A stretch of DNA of 64,000 bases from Candidatus Kaistella beijingensis (GCF_020084865.1 NZ_CP071953.1:2418001-2482000); one strand, 5' to 3'; positions 1 to 9,855 are shown, numbered from the stretch's first letter. The notes: generated by a model not told the origin, from the letters alone. Made by a program: numbers and translations.

Positions 1-1
1 C

Positions 2-523
2 GCGACCAAAACTCCGGCTACAGCAGATAAATATACTTATGCCGAAATTAAAAATTATGACCAGATTGTAAAGGGGAAATATCCACTTTATGCGAACAGC
101 ACTTTAACCGACGGACTTTACACCGGATTTGAAAGTTTCAGAAACCAAATTCCTGCGTCGGAAACTTTTACAAGCGTGAAATTCGGTCCGGATAACAGCA
201 AAATTGTAAAAATATATACCAACCAAACCGGAAAAGATAAAGAAATACAAAAAGATCAATATTATGCATTGATTGATAAAGGCATACCGTACATTTATTC
301 GGATTTGGACAATGGTTTTCTTAAAATGAATCGGGGTGAGGGAAATGAGTTGTATTATCAGGCAAGAGCAAAAGCGACTGCAAAAACAGGAAATGTGGTT
401 ATGGCGAGTGCATTTTTTGGAATTATTGGCGGCTTGATTGCTTCTGACGCAAGTGCAAAATTTGACATGAAACTAGATTACCTGAATGGTGCCCCAATAC
501 CAATAAGAGAGGTGAAAAAATAA
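2..523 (+). CDS. Unknown protein, 5' truncated by window edge
   Basis: The frame is open from base 2 without a stop, so the true start lies upstream of the window and the GTG at 176 is only an internal codon. At least 173 residues are visible. Near the C-terminus there is one hydrophobic, glycine- and alanine-rich stretch (VVMASAFFGIIGGLIA), which could be a membrane segment. I do not recognise the family. A terminator hairpin follows directly. Confidence 0.6.
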   Translation, partial: ATKTPATADKYTYAEIKNYDQIVKGKYPLYANSTLTDGLYTGFESFRNQIPASETFTSVKFGPDNSKIVKIYTNQTGKDKEIQKDQYYALIDKGIPYIYSDLDNGFLKMNRGEGNELYYQARAKATAKTGNVVMASAFFGIIGGLIASDASAKFDMKLDYLNGAPIPIREVKK

Positions 524-533
524 AATAAACAGA

Positions 534-563
534 AAATCTTCCGAAAATTCGGGAGATTTTTTT
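534..563 (+). terminator. Rho-independent terminator
   Basis: Stem AATCTTCCGA pairs with TCGGGAGATT (one G-U pair) across a 4-nt loop, followed by a T run. It ends the truncated gene upstream. Confidence 0.75.
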
Positions 564-572
564 GCTAATAAT

Positions 573-580
573 TATCTTTG
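573..580 (+). promoter_or_regulatory. Bacteroidetes -7 box TATCTTTG
   Basis: TATCTTTG matches TAnnTTTG and lies 18 nt before the ATG at 599. Transcription would start downstream of the alternative TTG at 578, which supports the ATG. No TTG at the usual -33 spacing was seen. Confidence 0.5.
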
Positions 581-598
581 ACAAATCAAAACACAAAT

Positions 599-1714
599 AT
601 GATTTTCAACAGAGTTTTCTTGCTTTTAATCCCAATTTTCATTATTTCCTGCAAATCCGAGGCAGAAAAAATTTCAGAAAGAAACTTAATTATAGATTCC
701 ACGATCATCGCTTTCCAAAAAAAATTATTGAAAACAGAGATTAATTCGGTTTTTGAGAAAAATCATTTTAACGGAAGCATTTCGGTCTTTCAAAATGGTG
801 AAAAATTGTATGAAAAGGAAAACGGTTTCGAAAATTTTAAGACAAAATCCAAAATCGACAGCAATTCGGTTTTTGCGATTGGTTCGCTGTCGAAGCAATT
901 TACAGCGGTTTTAGTTTTGCTTCAAGAAGAGCAGGGGAAATTGAAAATTAACGATAAGGTTTCAAAGTATTTGGTTGAATTTCAGCCGAAAGAATTTGAA
1001 AATATCACGATTCAACAACTGTTAAATCATACTTCCGGATTGAACGATTTCGGAAGCGGCTTGCATTCAAAGCCTGGAAAAGAATTCAATTATTCCAATA
1101 AAGGTTTCCGGAACTTAGGGGAGTTGGTCGAGAAAGTTTCAGGGAAATCTTACGATGAAAATGCCAAAGAACTTTTTGCAAAAGCGGGAATGAAAAATTC
1201 TTCCACCCCAAATTTATTTCAGGGAAAGGATTTTGCAGGGGCGTACACAGGAAATTCCAATAATTTTCAGAAGATAGAAAACATGCCGAAACGACTTGCT
1301 GACAAAGAGATTTCAGTTGCTGCAGGTGGAATTTTATCCACCGTTCCCGATCTTCACCGATGGAATGATGCGCTTTACAACGGCAGAATTCTAAAACCCG
1401 AATCACTTCAAAAATTCATGGAAAAATCTTCCGGTAGAAATCATCCGATTTTAGGAAAAATGGGTTACGGTTTTGGAATTATGATGAATCCGCAAAAACC
1501 GGTCGCGTATTTTCATACAGGTTACGTGAAAGGTTCGCCGTCGCTGAATATTTACTATCCCGAAACCAAAACTTCCGTAATTATTTTGTCCAATATTGCC
1601 GATGAAAGCAAAGGAAAAGATGCGATTTTCATCCCACACAAAGAAGTGAAAAAATTAACGGATGCGATTGAAAGTTCGGTCGCTGAATTGAGGAAAGAGA
1701 TGATTAAGATTTGA
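599..1714 (+). CDS. Serine hydrolase lipoprotein (beta-lactamase/PBP family)
   Basis: 371 residues from the ATG at 599. The N-terminus is a lipoprotein signal with lipobox IIS-C18, so the protein is probably anchored in the envelope. The class C beta-lactamase/PBP4 fold is indicated by S96-L-S-K99 (nucleophile serine and lysine), Y165-S-N167 and H306-T-G308 in place of K-T-G. Such proteins act as D,D-peptidases or esterases; the substrate cannot be told from sequence. The in-frame TTG at 578 was rejected because it would put extra residues before the signal peptide and lies inside the promoter. The gene stands alone. Confidence 0.88.
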   Translation: MIFNRVFLLLIPIFIISCKSEAEKISERNLIIDSTIIAFQKKLLKTEINSVFEKNHFNGSISVFQNGEKLYEKENGFENFKTKSKIDSNSVFAIGSLSKQFTAVLVLLQEEQGKLKINDKVSKYLVEFQPKEFENITIQQLLNHTSGLNDFGSGLHSKPGKEFNYSNKGFRNLGELVEKVSGKSYDENAKELFAKAGMKNSSTPNLFQGKDFAGAYTGNSNNFQKIENMPKRLADKEISVAAGGILSTVPDLHRWNDALYNGRILKPESLQKFMEKSSGRNHPILGKMGYGFGIMMNPQKPVAYFHTGYVKGSPSLNIYYPETKTSVIILSNIADESKGKDAIFIPHKEVKKLTDAIESSVAELRKEMIKI

Positions 1715-1884
1715 TGCAGATTGTTGCAAAGTTGCAGTTGATGCATATTGGTGCAAAGTTGCAATTGGTCTTTTTTTGCAGTAAATGTTTCTATAAATGA
1801 AAAATTCAATAGGAATGGGCTTTAGCCCATTTGGAAAATAAATTCATGCATCGTGGCTTTAGCCAAAATTTATTCACTAAAAAC
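1715..1884. repeat. Intergenic spacer with TTGCAAAGTTGCA words and a small hairpin
   Basis: Between convergent genes there are near-repeats of TTGCAAAGTTGCA around 1723-1770 and the palindrome ATGGGCTTTAGCCCAT near 1815-1830, with a similar half copy (GTGGCTTTAGCCA) near 1853. I see no gene here. Confidence 0.5.
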
Positions 1885-2826
1885 TCATTCATATTTGCCC
1901 GCCAAAGTTTCTCGCAATCCTTTTAAATAATCTGGAAATCTTTCTTTTGTAGTTCGATTTTCAAAGCCTGGAATGAATGCGTTTTCTGTAAGTAGCTGCT
2001 CATTCGATTTTGACTCGCGGATTGCCTTCATCATAAAATCATTGCTCGCTGCAAGAAACTCCGACATTTCTTTCAAATTCGATTTGTTTCCCACCGTCAA
2101 TTCAGGTTTGTTGGCATGACCAAAAATAAACAGCGTGTCATCATCAAATTTTTCCTGAATTTTTCCTAAAACTTTTATCCAATTGAAAGAATCGGCTCCG
2201 TCTGAAGTTCGATACACAGGAATCATGTTGATGAACATTAAATCTCCGACATGAACCACGTTATCATTTTCAAAGTGATACACCACATCACCAAAAGTAT
2301 GTCCGTTTCCGAAATGATAAGCTGTGATTTTTTCATTTCCCAAATTGATTTTGTACTCTTTTTCAAACAAAATATTGGCGTAAAGTTGCTCATTCAACTT
2401 GTTGCTTTTTTCTGCAGCTTTTCTTTGAAGTTCGGGAACTCTTTGATGCGCGACGATTTTGTTCGTTAAATCTTTAAAAGAAATATTTCCCGAAGTATGA
2501 TCTCCGTGATGATGGGTGTTGCAAAGAAATTCAATCGGTTTGCCTTTAGCAGAAATTCCATCCAAAACAGGTTTTATAGTGTCGGGAAACTGAGAATCCA
2601 CAATTATAAAACCATCTTTCGTCTCCAAAATACCTACCGTTCCTCCACGGTTCGTAAACCGGAAAACATTTCCTCGTACTCTTTCTAAATTTCCTGTACT
2701 TAAATTTAAGGGCTCAAAAACACTTCTATTAATAGGTTTTGTAGTTTTACAACTTAGGAAAGTCGGCATCAAAGCCAATCCTAAACCTGCGGAAAATGTG
2801 GTGGCAAGAAAATCTTTGCGGTTCAT
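1885..2826 (-). CDS. Metallo-beta-lactamase-fold hydrolase, exported
   Basis: 313 residues. The N-terminus (MNRKDFL, then a hydrophobic stretch ending at LSC26) looks like an export signal, possibly a lipoprotein. The zinc motif H105-x-H107-x-D109-H110 is intact, with further ligand candidates H176, D195 and H237, so a two-zinc site is likely. Family members include beta-lactamases, lactonases and thioesterases; the insertions do not let me choose. The spacing to the M16 peptidase gene behind it is about 100 nt and includes that gene's terminator, so it is probably transcribed separately. Confidence 0.85.
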   Translation of the reverse strand: MNRKDFLATTFSAGLGLALMPTFLSCKTTKPINRSVFEPLNLSTGNLERVRGNVFRFTNRGGTVGILETKDGFIIVDSQFPDTIKPVLDGISAKGKPIEFLCNTHHHGDHTSGNISFKDLTNKIVAHQRVPELQRKAAEKSNKLNEQLYANILFEKEYKINLGNEKITAYHFGNGHTFGDVVYHFENDNVVHVGDLMFINMIPVYRTSDGADSFNWIKVLGKIQEKFDDDTLFIFGHANKPELTVGNKSNLKEMSEFLAASNDFMMKAIRESKSNEQLLTENAFIPGFENRTTKERFPDYLKGLRETLAGKYE

Positions 2827-2874
2827 CTTGAGTAATTTGATCTAAAAATAGGAAAAAAAATTTAAAAGGTTCTA

Positions 2875-2904
2875 CAAAAAAATCCGACACATTTCTGCAT
2901 CGGA
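2875..2904 (-). terminator. Rho-independent terminator of the M16 peptidase gene
   Basis: Read on the minus strand: a 9-bp stem starting TCCGATGCA (two wobble pairs), a GAAA tetraloop and a run of seven T. It lies just past the M16 stop codon. Confidence 0.75.
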
Positions 2905-2926
2905 CTGATTATCAATTATAAAAAAT

Positions 2927-5659
2927 TTATTTTTTGTTGAAATCTCCTGCATAAACCGAAGTCAATTTATCCAAACTCAAATACTTGCGAAGTGCCGCAT
3001 TAACTTCCTCTAATTTCAAGGCTTCAATTTTTGCATTCAAAGCATCGTATTCATCGAGAGAAACGCCGTATTGCAATTTCTTGTTTACAATATTAATGAG
3101 CGTGTTGTCCATTCCCAACATGGTTTTCTGAATATTGGCGTAACTTTTTTTGTTGGTCACCAATTCTTCAGCAGTGAAACCGTCTTTCAAAGCTTTTGCA
3201 ACTTCTTCTTTTACGGCTTTTTCCACCGCGTCACGTTTTGTAGGATTTAATAAGGCGTAATATCCCCAATTTGCCACATCATTGGAAACGGGAACATCAA
3301 TGAATGAGCCGACTCCGTAACTGATTCCTTCCTTCTCACGCAATCTCATCGGAAGTCTTGCAGAAAGAAAACCACCACTTCCCAAAATTTCATTGGCTAA
3401 AAGTAGCGCGGGATAATCTGCACTTTTTTGATCCATCTTGAAACTTTCCACCCCTAAAGCCATCGCATTTTCTTTATCGGGAGTCAGAAAGATTTTATCT
3501 GCTTTTTTGGTCTCAAAATAGGTAGGTTTAATTTCGGAGTATTTCGATTTAGAATTAAACTTCCCGAAAGTACTTTCGATAGAGGCTGCGGCAATTTTCG
3601 GATCCACGTTTCCTATCACCGTTCCCACGCCATTGTTTGCACCCAAAATGTTTTCGTAATAATTGACGATCTGGTCTCTAGTAATTTTTTTGTTGTTATC
3701 AATCTGTTCCTGTAACGAAGCGGTATAAAAAACGCTTTCTTTTGGATAAGGTGAAGAAAATCTTTCGAGCTCGTTTTGAGCGATTGCTTGCGGATCTTTC
3801 AATTGTCCCTCCAAATAGGTGTTTTGTTCAGCTACCTTATTGGTGATTTCATTTTGTGGGAATATGGAATTGGCCATCATATCCTTTAAAATATCCATCA
3901 CTTCCTGATAAGAATTTTTGTAGGTGTTTAGAGAAATGTATAGATTTTGTCCATTAATTCTTGTGTCGATGCTCGATTTCAGTTGATCCAAACGATCCTG
4001 AATCTGTTCCTTGGTTTTCGTTTTGGTTCCTGCATTCAACAATTGTGCGGTTAAATTTCCGATGGCGTTTTTGCCTGCCAAATCTTTTTCGTTTCCTGCC
4101 AATAATTTAAAGTTCGCCATTACTTTATCGCCCTTGATTTCCTTGTTGATCAAGCCATATTTCATGCCGTTGGAAAGTTTTCCTTCCGTTAAATTTTTCT
4201 TCAAATTGGCGATTGTTGCTTCGAAAGGTGCGGCTTCTTTTTCTAATGCTTTTCCTTTGTAGTTATCGGTTAATGAAGCGATTTGTGAAGGCGAATATTC
4301 AGCAGGTTTTACTCGGTTTTCATTGGCGGATGGAACAAAAACCCCAATCGTTCTGTTGTTGCTTCTGAAATATTTTTCGGCCACCCTTTTAATATCGGCA
4401 AGCGAAAGATTTTCTACATTGTCACGGTAAAGAAAGGCGAGTTTGTAATTTCCTGCACCAATGATTTCGGTTAAAGAAATGGCGTATCGAATGGTGTTGT
4501 TTCTAATGTCGTCAATTTGTTTCAGCAGTTTAGACTTTGCTCTTGCCAAATCTTGTTCGTTATAATTGAGGGTTGAAATTCTATCCAGTTCAGCCTTAAC
4601 TAAATTTTTAGTTACCTCTAAATCTTTGTCTTTTGGAACATCGAAATTGAAATACATCAAACCTGCATCCCGAACCTGCGGCGAATACGCCCACAAACTT
4701 GAAACTTTCTGTGTTTCCACTAAATTTTTATAGAGGTATCCAGAAGGATTTGCCGTTAAAATTTCACTCAAAGCATCTAAAGCGGCGTAATCTTTATCGG
4801 CAAAAGCTGCGGTGTGATAAGCAGCGGCAACGAGTTTGCTTTCTCCGCTACGTTTCAGTTCAACTGTTTTTTCGCCGTCTTGAGCAGGTTCTACAGTGTA
4901 AGTTCCGCCCAATTCTCGTGTAGGTTTTGGAAGGGTTGCGAAATAGTCTGAAATATATTTCAACGCATTATTTTCATCAAATTTTCCTGCAATAATTAAG
5001 GTTGCGTTATCAGGTTGATAATATTTTTCGTAGAACTTTCTTAAGGTCGTTGCCTTTACACGCTCGATGTCTTCTTTACTTCCAATGGTTGAATTTCCGT
5101 AATTGTGCCACATATAAGCAGTGGAGAACACTTTCTCCATCAATACGCCGTTTGGATCATTTTCGCCGATTTCAAATTCATTTCTTACCACAGAAAATTC
5201 TTTGTCGAGGTCGCTTTGCAGAATAGTCGCATTAATCATTCTGTCCGCTTCCATTTGGATTGCCCATTTCAGGTTTTCGTCGTTCGAGGGAAAAATTTCA
5301 TAGTAATTGGTTCGGTCGTACCAAGTCGTTCCGTTTGCAGCACCGCCTTTGTCGGTCAATTGTTTTTTAATGTCGCCTAAGCTTTTAGTTGACTTAAAAA
5401 GCATGTGTTCAAGCAAATGCGCCATTCCTTTTTCACCGTAACCTTCGTCTTTCGAGCCTACGTTGTACACAATGTTTACGATCATGTTACTTTGCGACGC
5501 ATCGGGAATCAGCAAAACTTTCATGCCGTTGTTGAGGGAATATTCCTTAATTCCTTCCACGTTTCCGATGAATTTTGGGGTTTCTGCTTTTTGGGCACTT
5601 AGATTTAGGGAAAAACCTAAACTTAATCCAACCAAAGCAGTGAGGAAAAATTTTCTCAT
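2927..5659 (-). CDS. M16 family zinc metallopeptidase (insulinase/pitrilysin-like)
   Basis: 910 residues with a signal peptide (MRKFFLTALVGLSLGFSLNLSAQ), so it is probably periplasmic. The inverted zinc motif H81-L-L-E84-H85 is followed by the third ligand glutamate near 161 (RNEFE). The length corresponds to two M16 halves in one chain: an active N-terminal pair and an inactive C-terminal pair with no HxxEH, the usual arrangement for Bacteroidetes members. It would degrade oligopeptides. The start is fixed by the signal peptide and by a -7 box about 46 nt upstream. Confidence 0.92.
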   Translation of the reverse strand: MRKFFLTALVGLSLGFSLNLSAQKAETPKFIGNVEGIKEYSLNNGMKVLLIPDASQSNMIVNIVYNVGSKDEGYGEKGMAHLLEHMLFKSTKSLGDIKKQLTDKGGAANGTTWYDRTNYYEIFPSNDENLKWAIQMEADRMINATILQSDLDKEFSVVRNEFEIGENDPNGVLMEKVFSTAYMWHNYGNSTIGSKEDIERVKATTLRKFYEKYYQPDNATLIIAGKFDENNALKYISDYFATLPKPTRELGGTYTVEPAQDGEKTVELKRSGESKLVAAAYHTAAFADKDYAALDALSEILTANPSGYLYKNLVETQKVSSLWAYSPQVRDAGLMYFNFDVPKDKDLEVTKNLVKAELDRISTLNYNEQDLARAKSKLLKQIDDIRNNTIRYAISLTEIIGAGNYKLAFLYRDNVENLSLADIKRVAEKYFRSNNRTIGVFVPSANENRVKPAEYSPSQIASLTDNYKGKALEKEAAPFEATIANLKKNLTEGKLSNGMKYGLINKEIKGDKVMANFKLLAGNEKDLAGKNAIGNLTAQLLNAGTKTKTKEQIQDRLDQLKSSIDTRINGQNLYISLNTYKNSYQEVMDILKDMMANSIFPQNEITNKVAEQNTYLEGQLKDPQAIAQNELERFSSPYPKESVFYTASLQEQIDNNKKITRDQIVNYYENILGANNGVGTVIGNVDPKIAAASIESTFGKFNSKSKYSEIKPTYFETKKADKIFLTPDKENAMALGVESFKMDQKSADYPALLLANEILGSGGFLSARLPMRLREKEGISYGVGSFIDVPVSNDVANWGYYALLNPTKRDAVEKAVKEEVAKALKDGFTAEELVTNKKSYANIQKTMLGMDNTLINIVNKKLQYGVSLDEYDALNAKIEALKLEEVNAALRKYLSLDKLTSVYAGDFNKK

Positions 5660-5704
5660 GTCTTTGAAATTTATATTATTGAAGATTTATGATTATCAGC
5701 TGCT

Positions 5705-5712
5705 CAAAGTTA
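5705..5712 (-). promoter_or_regulatory. -7 box TAACTTTG for the M16 peptidase gene
   Basis: On the minus strand TAACTTTG fits TAnnTTTG and is about 46 nt before the M16 ATG. No clear -33 TTG at standard spacing. Confidence 0.4.
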
Positions 5713-5833
5713 TACAAAGTGCGGTAATTGGAAAAAGTTTTTCCTTACATTTAACTAAAATTAAGAAAGTAGAAGATTATGAAAATTACCTCTCAAATTA
5801 TAATTTTAAGTACCGATTCCTTATTTTTACCAA

Positions 5834-6388
5834 ATGCAAACCGAAAAAATTATTTTGGGAATCGATCCGGGAACCACGATTATGGGTTTCGGAATCATTT
5901 CTGTGAAGGGAAGTAAAATGGAAATGATTTCCATTCATGAATTGATTTTAAAGAAATATCCCAATCACGAAACGAAACTGAAATATATTTTCGAAAAAAC
6001 GTTAGCATTAATCGACGAATTTCATCCCGATGAGGTTGCTTTAGAAGCACCTTTCTTTGGAAAAAACGTACAATCGATGTTGAAGTTGGGGAGAGCGCAA
6101 GGTGTTGCCATGGCTGCATCGCTTCACAGAAATATTCCGATTACCGAATATTCCCCAAAAAAAGTGAAAATGGCCATCACCGGAAACGGAAATGCAAGCA
6201 AAGAACAGGTTGCCGGAATGCTGCAAAATCTTTTAAGTCTAAAGGAATTTCCCACAAAATATCTCGACGCGTCCGATGGTTTAGCGGTTGCGGTTTGTCA
6301 TCATTTCAATTCGGGAAGTGCGATAACCGAGAAAAACTATACAGGTTGGGCGAGTTTTCTGAAACAGAATCCCGAAAGGTTAAAATAA
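5834..6388 (+). CDS. ruvC: Crossover junction endodeoxyribonuclease RuvC
   Basis: 184 residues, the usual RuvC length. It resolves Holliday junctions made during recombination together with RuvAB. The four acidic catalytic residues are all present: D11 (GIDPGTT), E71 (ALEAPFF), and D145 and D148 (DASDGLA). The gene is not next to ruvB, which is encoded about 20 kb away at 26174-27196 on the other strand; ruvA is not in the window. The start ATG gives the standard N-terminus. Confidence 0.96.
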   Translation: MQTEKIILGIDPGTTIMGFGIISVKGSKMEMISIHELILKKYPNHETKLKYIFEKTLALIDEFHPDEVALEAPFFGKNVQSMLKLGRAQGVAMAASLHRNIPITEYSPKKVKMAITGNGNASKEQVAGMLQNLLSLKEFPTKYLDASDGLAVAVCHHFNSGSAITEKNYTGWASFLKQNPERLK

Positions 6389-6555
6389 AGGCAATCAATT
6401 TGTTTTCAGTGCTTTAAATTGTAATTGAATTTTACAAAAATTTTACAACCAATTTACTTGGCATTGCCCAATACTATCTGTAACATTGTTGCGTTTTAAT
6501 GTACCAATTAAATGATTTGAGATTTGAGGTTTCAACAAATAAACTTTTTAAAAAA

Positions 6556-7629
6556 ATGAAAGCACAAAAAATAAATCCAACCATTGTGAACCACAGGATG
6601 AATTGGTTTCAAAAATTCCTCCTAGTTTGTTCAGGTGGCAACATCCATATTTTAAGAAAAACACCAAGCGAATGGAACAAGTTCGCCGGAATTGGCGGAA
6701 TCATTTTGTTCACTGCGGTTTTTGCGACGCTCTCTGCTGGTTATGCGATGTTCACCGTTTTCGATGATATTTGGATTTCGGTAGGATTTTCAATTCTTTG
6801 GGGTTTGATGATTTTTAATCTTGACCGATATATTGTTTCTTCCATCAAGAAAACAGGAACGTGGTGGAATCAAGTTTTAATGGCGATTCCACGATTGATT
6901 TTGGCGGCGTTTTTAGGAATAATCATTTCCAAACCTTTGGAGCTGAAAATTTTTGAGAAAGAAGTCAACAAGCAATTGAACACCATTATCCAGAGAAATA
7001 AAACCCAACTTCAAGCTGAAATGAACGGGAGAATCCTGCAACAGTCAGGACCTTTTGAAACCGAGAAAAAACAGATTCAGGCTAAAGTTGCAGAGTATCA
7101 AAAAGCTTATGATTCTGCTTCGGTTGAGTTAGAGAAGGAAATTCTGGGGAAACAGTCTGGTTTAACTTCCGGGAAAGTAGGTTTCGGTTCCAACGCGAAA
7201 AGAAAATCCGAACTGAAGGAACAACGCCGACAAGATTTAGAAAATTATCAAAAACAAATTGCTCCTCGTTTAGAATATTTAGACCAAGAAATCTCAAAAG
7301 TTTACACCAATATCGAAACGGAAAGAAACAAAACAGAAACTTTTGAAGACAAATTCAACGGATTTGCGGCAAGACTTCAAGCCTTGGACGAACTTGGAAA
7401 AAACTCAGCAATCATCGGAATTGCGGCAACATTTATCATGGGGCTTTTTATCTGTCTTGAAATTTCACCAGTCTTGGTAAAACTAATTTCATCGGTGGGT
7501 CCTTACGATTATCTTTTAGACAAAACCGAAAACGATTTCCGACTTTACGCCAAAGAAAAAATCGAAAAAGGAAATGTTGGAACAGATTGGCGAATCGAAG
7601 ATTTTAAGGAAAATCTTAAAAAGGAATAA
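6556..7629 (+). CDS. DUF4407 membrane protein
   Basis: 357 residues from ATG 6556. There are hydrophobic segments near residues 46-66, 75-90, 106-125 and about 283-305, with a long charged coiled-coil-like region (about 130-275) between the third and fourth. This is the layout of DUF4407, a family of unknown function common in Bacteroidetes. An upstream ATG at 6499 adds 19 residues that read like non-coding text, because the DNA there is a TTTGAGATTTGAGG word repeat; I therefore prefer 6556. A short inverted repeat (GGTAAC/GTTACC) follows the stop, between convergent genes. Confidence 0.82.
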   Translation: MKAQKINPTIVNHRMNWFQKFLLVCSGGNIHILRKTPSEWNKFAGIGGIILFTAVFATLSAGYAMFTVFDDIWISVGFSILWGLMIFNLDRYIVSSIKKTGTWWNQVLMAIPRLILAAFLGIIISKPLELKIFEKEVNKQLNTIIQRNKTQLQAEMNGRILQQSGPFETEKKQIQAKVAEYQKAYDSASVELEKEILGKQSGLTSGKVGFGSNAKRKSELKEQRRQDLENYQKQIAPRLEYLDQEISKVYTNIETERNKTETFEDKFNGFAARLQALDELGKNSAIIGIAATFIMGLFICLEISPVLVKLISSVGPYDYLLDKTENDFRLYAKEKIEKGNVGTDWRIEDFKENLKKE

Positions 7630-7644
7630 CGGGTAACAAAAGGG

Positions 7645-8646
7645 TTACCTGATTTTCACCAAAACCTTTCCTTTGGCTCGTCCGCTTTCCAAATAATTCA
7701 TCGCTTCATTGGTTTCATTGAAAGGAAAAACTTTGTCGATGACCGGTTTAATTTTACCTTCTTCGATGATGCTTGTGATTTCTTCCAACTGTTTTCTGCT
7801 CGAATGCATTAATAAAAAAGAATAATCAACTTGGCGTTTCCTGGCTTCCTTGATCACTTTTGCGCTCCTCATTTTGATGACAAATTTCACCAACCAATTC
7901 ACTCCAGAATCTATGGCAAATTGTTCATCTGGAACCACAGAAATTGAAATAATTTTTCCGCCGGGTTTTAGAATTTTCATCGATTTTAAAAGTGTTTCCT
8001 CGTCTTGAGTATTCAAAACCAAATCGTAATCTTTTAGTAGGTCTTCGAAGTTTTGGGTTTTGTAGTCAATCAAAATATCGGCTCCGAGGTGCTGAAGCAT
8101 TTCAAAACTTTTTGGACTTGCGGTTGTTGCGACTTCCGCTCCCAAATATTTCGCCAACTGAATTGCAAATGTTCCCACTCCACCGGAACCTGCCTGAATG
8201 AAAACTTTCTGTCCTTTTTTCAATCCCGCTCTTTCATAAATTTGCCAAACCGTTAAACCAACCAAAGGAATCGAGGCGGCTTCTTCCAATGACAAATTTT
8301 TCGGTTTTGAAGCCAATTCGTCTTCGCCAACTGCAATGAATTCAGCTAAAGTTCCAATTCCTGAGTTTTTATCTGGTCGAAGATAAACCTCATCTCCAAC
8401 TTTAAAATGTTTCACATTTTTGCCAATTTTCGAAACAATCCCGGAACCGTCATTCCCCAAAATTAAAGGAAACTTCATTGGTAAAACCATTTTCAGGTCG
8501 CCGTGTTTAATTTTAAAATCGATGGGATTGAGACTTGCGTAATGCATTTCCACCAAAACCTGGTCAGCGGAAATGTCGGGAATCGGCAAATCGCCGAATT
8601 TTAAAGGTGAGGTTTTGTCGTATTTGGTGATGTAGAATGATTTCAA
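7645..8646 (-). CDS. Zinc-free MDR oxidoreductase (quinone oxidoreductase-like)
   Basis: 333 residues. It belongs to the medium-chain dehydrogenase/reductase superfamily: an N-terminal GroES-like domain and a nucleotide-binding domain with the AGSGGVGTFAIQLAK fingerprint near residues 152-166. The structural-zinc cysteines of classical alcohol dehydrogenases are absent, as in NADPH quinone/enone reductases. It would reduce alpha,beta-unsaturated carbonyls or quinones in the cytosol. It faces the other dehydrogenase gene divergently across a 121-nt spacer. Confidence 0.87.
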   Translation of the reverse strand: MKSFYITKYDKTSPLKFGDLPIPDISADQVLVEMHYASLNPIDFKIKHGDLKMVLPMKFPLILGNDGSGIVSKIGKNVKHFKVGDEVYLRPDKNSGIGTLAEFIAVGEDELASKPKNLSLEEAASIPLVGLTVWQIYERAGLKKGQKVFIQAGSGGVGTFAIQLAKYLGAEVATTASPKSFEMLQHLGADILIDYKTQNFEDLLKDYDLVLNTQDEETLLKSMKILKPGGKIISISVVPDEQFAIDSGVNWLVKFVIKMRSAKVIKEARKRQVDYSFLLMHSSRKQLEEITSIIEEGKIKPVIDKVFPFNETNEAMNYLESGRAKGKVLVKIR

Positions 8647-8736
8647 ATTGACTTTATTGATAATTAAATGTAGTGAATTTTTTGTTAAATAAATTTTAAA
8701 ACCATTTATAAAGACGAAAAAACGATATTATAACTT

Positions 8737-8744
8737 TAAATTTG
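8737..8744 (+). promoter_or_regulatory. -7 box TAAATTTG for the alcohol dehydrogenase gene
   Basis: TAAATTTG lies 23 nt before the ATG at 8768 in the divergent spacer. It matches TAnnTTTG exactly. Confidence 0.5.
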
Positions 8745-8767
8745 TAGTAATTAAATTCAAAAAAAAT

Positions 8768-9826
8768 ATGAACACGCATAACGTAAAAGCCTTCGGAACG
8801 GAAGCAATAGATGCAGATTTAAAAGAAATGACCATCGCAAGACGCGAAGTTCAGCCGAAAGATGTAGAAATAGATATTCTGTATTGTGGCGTTTGTCACA
8901 GCGATTTACACACCGCAAGAAACGATTGGGGCGGAACAAAATATCCCGCAGTTCCCGGTCACGAGATCATCGGAAGAATTACGAAAGTTGGTTCGGAAGT
9001 GACGAAATTTAAAGTCGGAGATTTAGCTGGAGTCGGTTGTTTGGTGGATTCTTGCAGAACTTGCGACAGTTGCAAACAGGATTTGGAGCAATATTGCCTG
9101 AACGGCTCAACCGGAACTTACAACAGCAAAGACAAATATCTTGAACAGCAAACTTATGGCGGTTATTCCGAAAAAGTAGTGGTTGACCAAGATTTTGTTT
9201 TAAGGGTTCCGGAAAATTTAGATTTAAAGGCAGTTGCGCCACTTTTGTGCGCAGGAATCACCACGTATTCTCCTTTAAAACATTGGAAAGTTGGTCCAAA
9301 TTCCAAAGTTGCAGTTGTTGGTTTGGGCGGACTTGGTCACATGGCGATTAAACTGGCAAAAGGAATGGGAGCGCATGTTTCTCTGTTCTCGAGAACTCCC
9401 TCAAAAGAGCAGGAAGCAAAAGACATGGGCGCAGATGAAGTCATTATTTCTACCGATGAAGAGCAAATGAATTCGGTGAAAGGAAAATTCGATGTAATTA
9501 TCGATACCGTACCTTATGATCACGACATCAATCCTTATATTTTAACTTTAAATATATCGGGAACATTGGTTTTGGTGGGATATATCGGTTCCATGGAGGA
9601 TATGCTGAAAACCCCTCCAATGATTTTGGGAAGACGTTCCGTTGCGGGTTCGGTGATTGGTGGAATTGCCGAAACTCAGGAAATGCTCGATTTTTGTGGC
9701 GAGAAAAATATCCTTCCCGAAGTTGAGATGATCAACATGCAGGACATCAACGACGCTTACGAAAGAATGCTGAAAAGCGATGTGAGATATCGCTTTGTGA
9801 TCGATATGCAGAGTTTGAAATCATGA
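8768..9826 (+). CDS. Zinc-dependent NAD(P) alcohol dehydrogenase, YahK/cinnamyl type
   Basis: 352 residues. Catalytic zinc ligands are C40 and H65-E66 (PGHE) plus a cysteine near 158 (LLCAGIT). Structural zinc ligands are C96, C99, C102 and C110. The cofactor fold carries VVGLGGLGHMAIKLAK. This pattern is that of NADPH-preferring aldehyde reductases of the cinnamyl alcohol dehydrogenase group, which reduce a wide range of aldehydes to alcohols. It is a single gene followed by a strong hairpin terminator. Confidence 0.9.
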   Translation: MNTHNVKAFGTEAIDADLKEMTIARREVQPKDVEIDILYCGVCHSDLHTARNDWGGTKYPAVPGHEIIGRITKVGSEVTKFKVGDLAGVGCLVDSCRTCDSCKQDLEQYCLNGSTGTYNSKDKYLEQQTYGGYSEKVVVDQDFVLRVPENLDLKAVAPLLCAGITTYSPLKHWKVGPNSKVAVVGLGGLGHMAIKLAKGMGAHVSLFSRTPSKEQEAKDMGADEVIISTDEEQMNSVKGKFDVIIDTVPYDHDINPYILTLNISGTLVLVGYIGSMEDMLKTPPMILGRRSVAGSVIGGIAETQEMLDFCGEKNILPEVEMINMQDINDAYERMLKSDVRYRFVIDMQSLKS

Positions 9827-9855
9827 GCAATAAGCAATAATTAATAAGTAATAAA

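Noticed and set aside
5463..5906. 147-codon plus-strand frame over the start of the M16 gene
   Set aside because: Antisense to the M16 gene, runs through its promoter and into ruvC in another frame; no domain.
7632..7652. GGTAAC/GTTACC hairpin between convergent genes as a terminator
   Set aside because: Short stem with no T run on either side; too weak to call.
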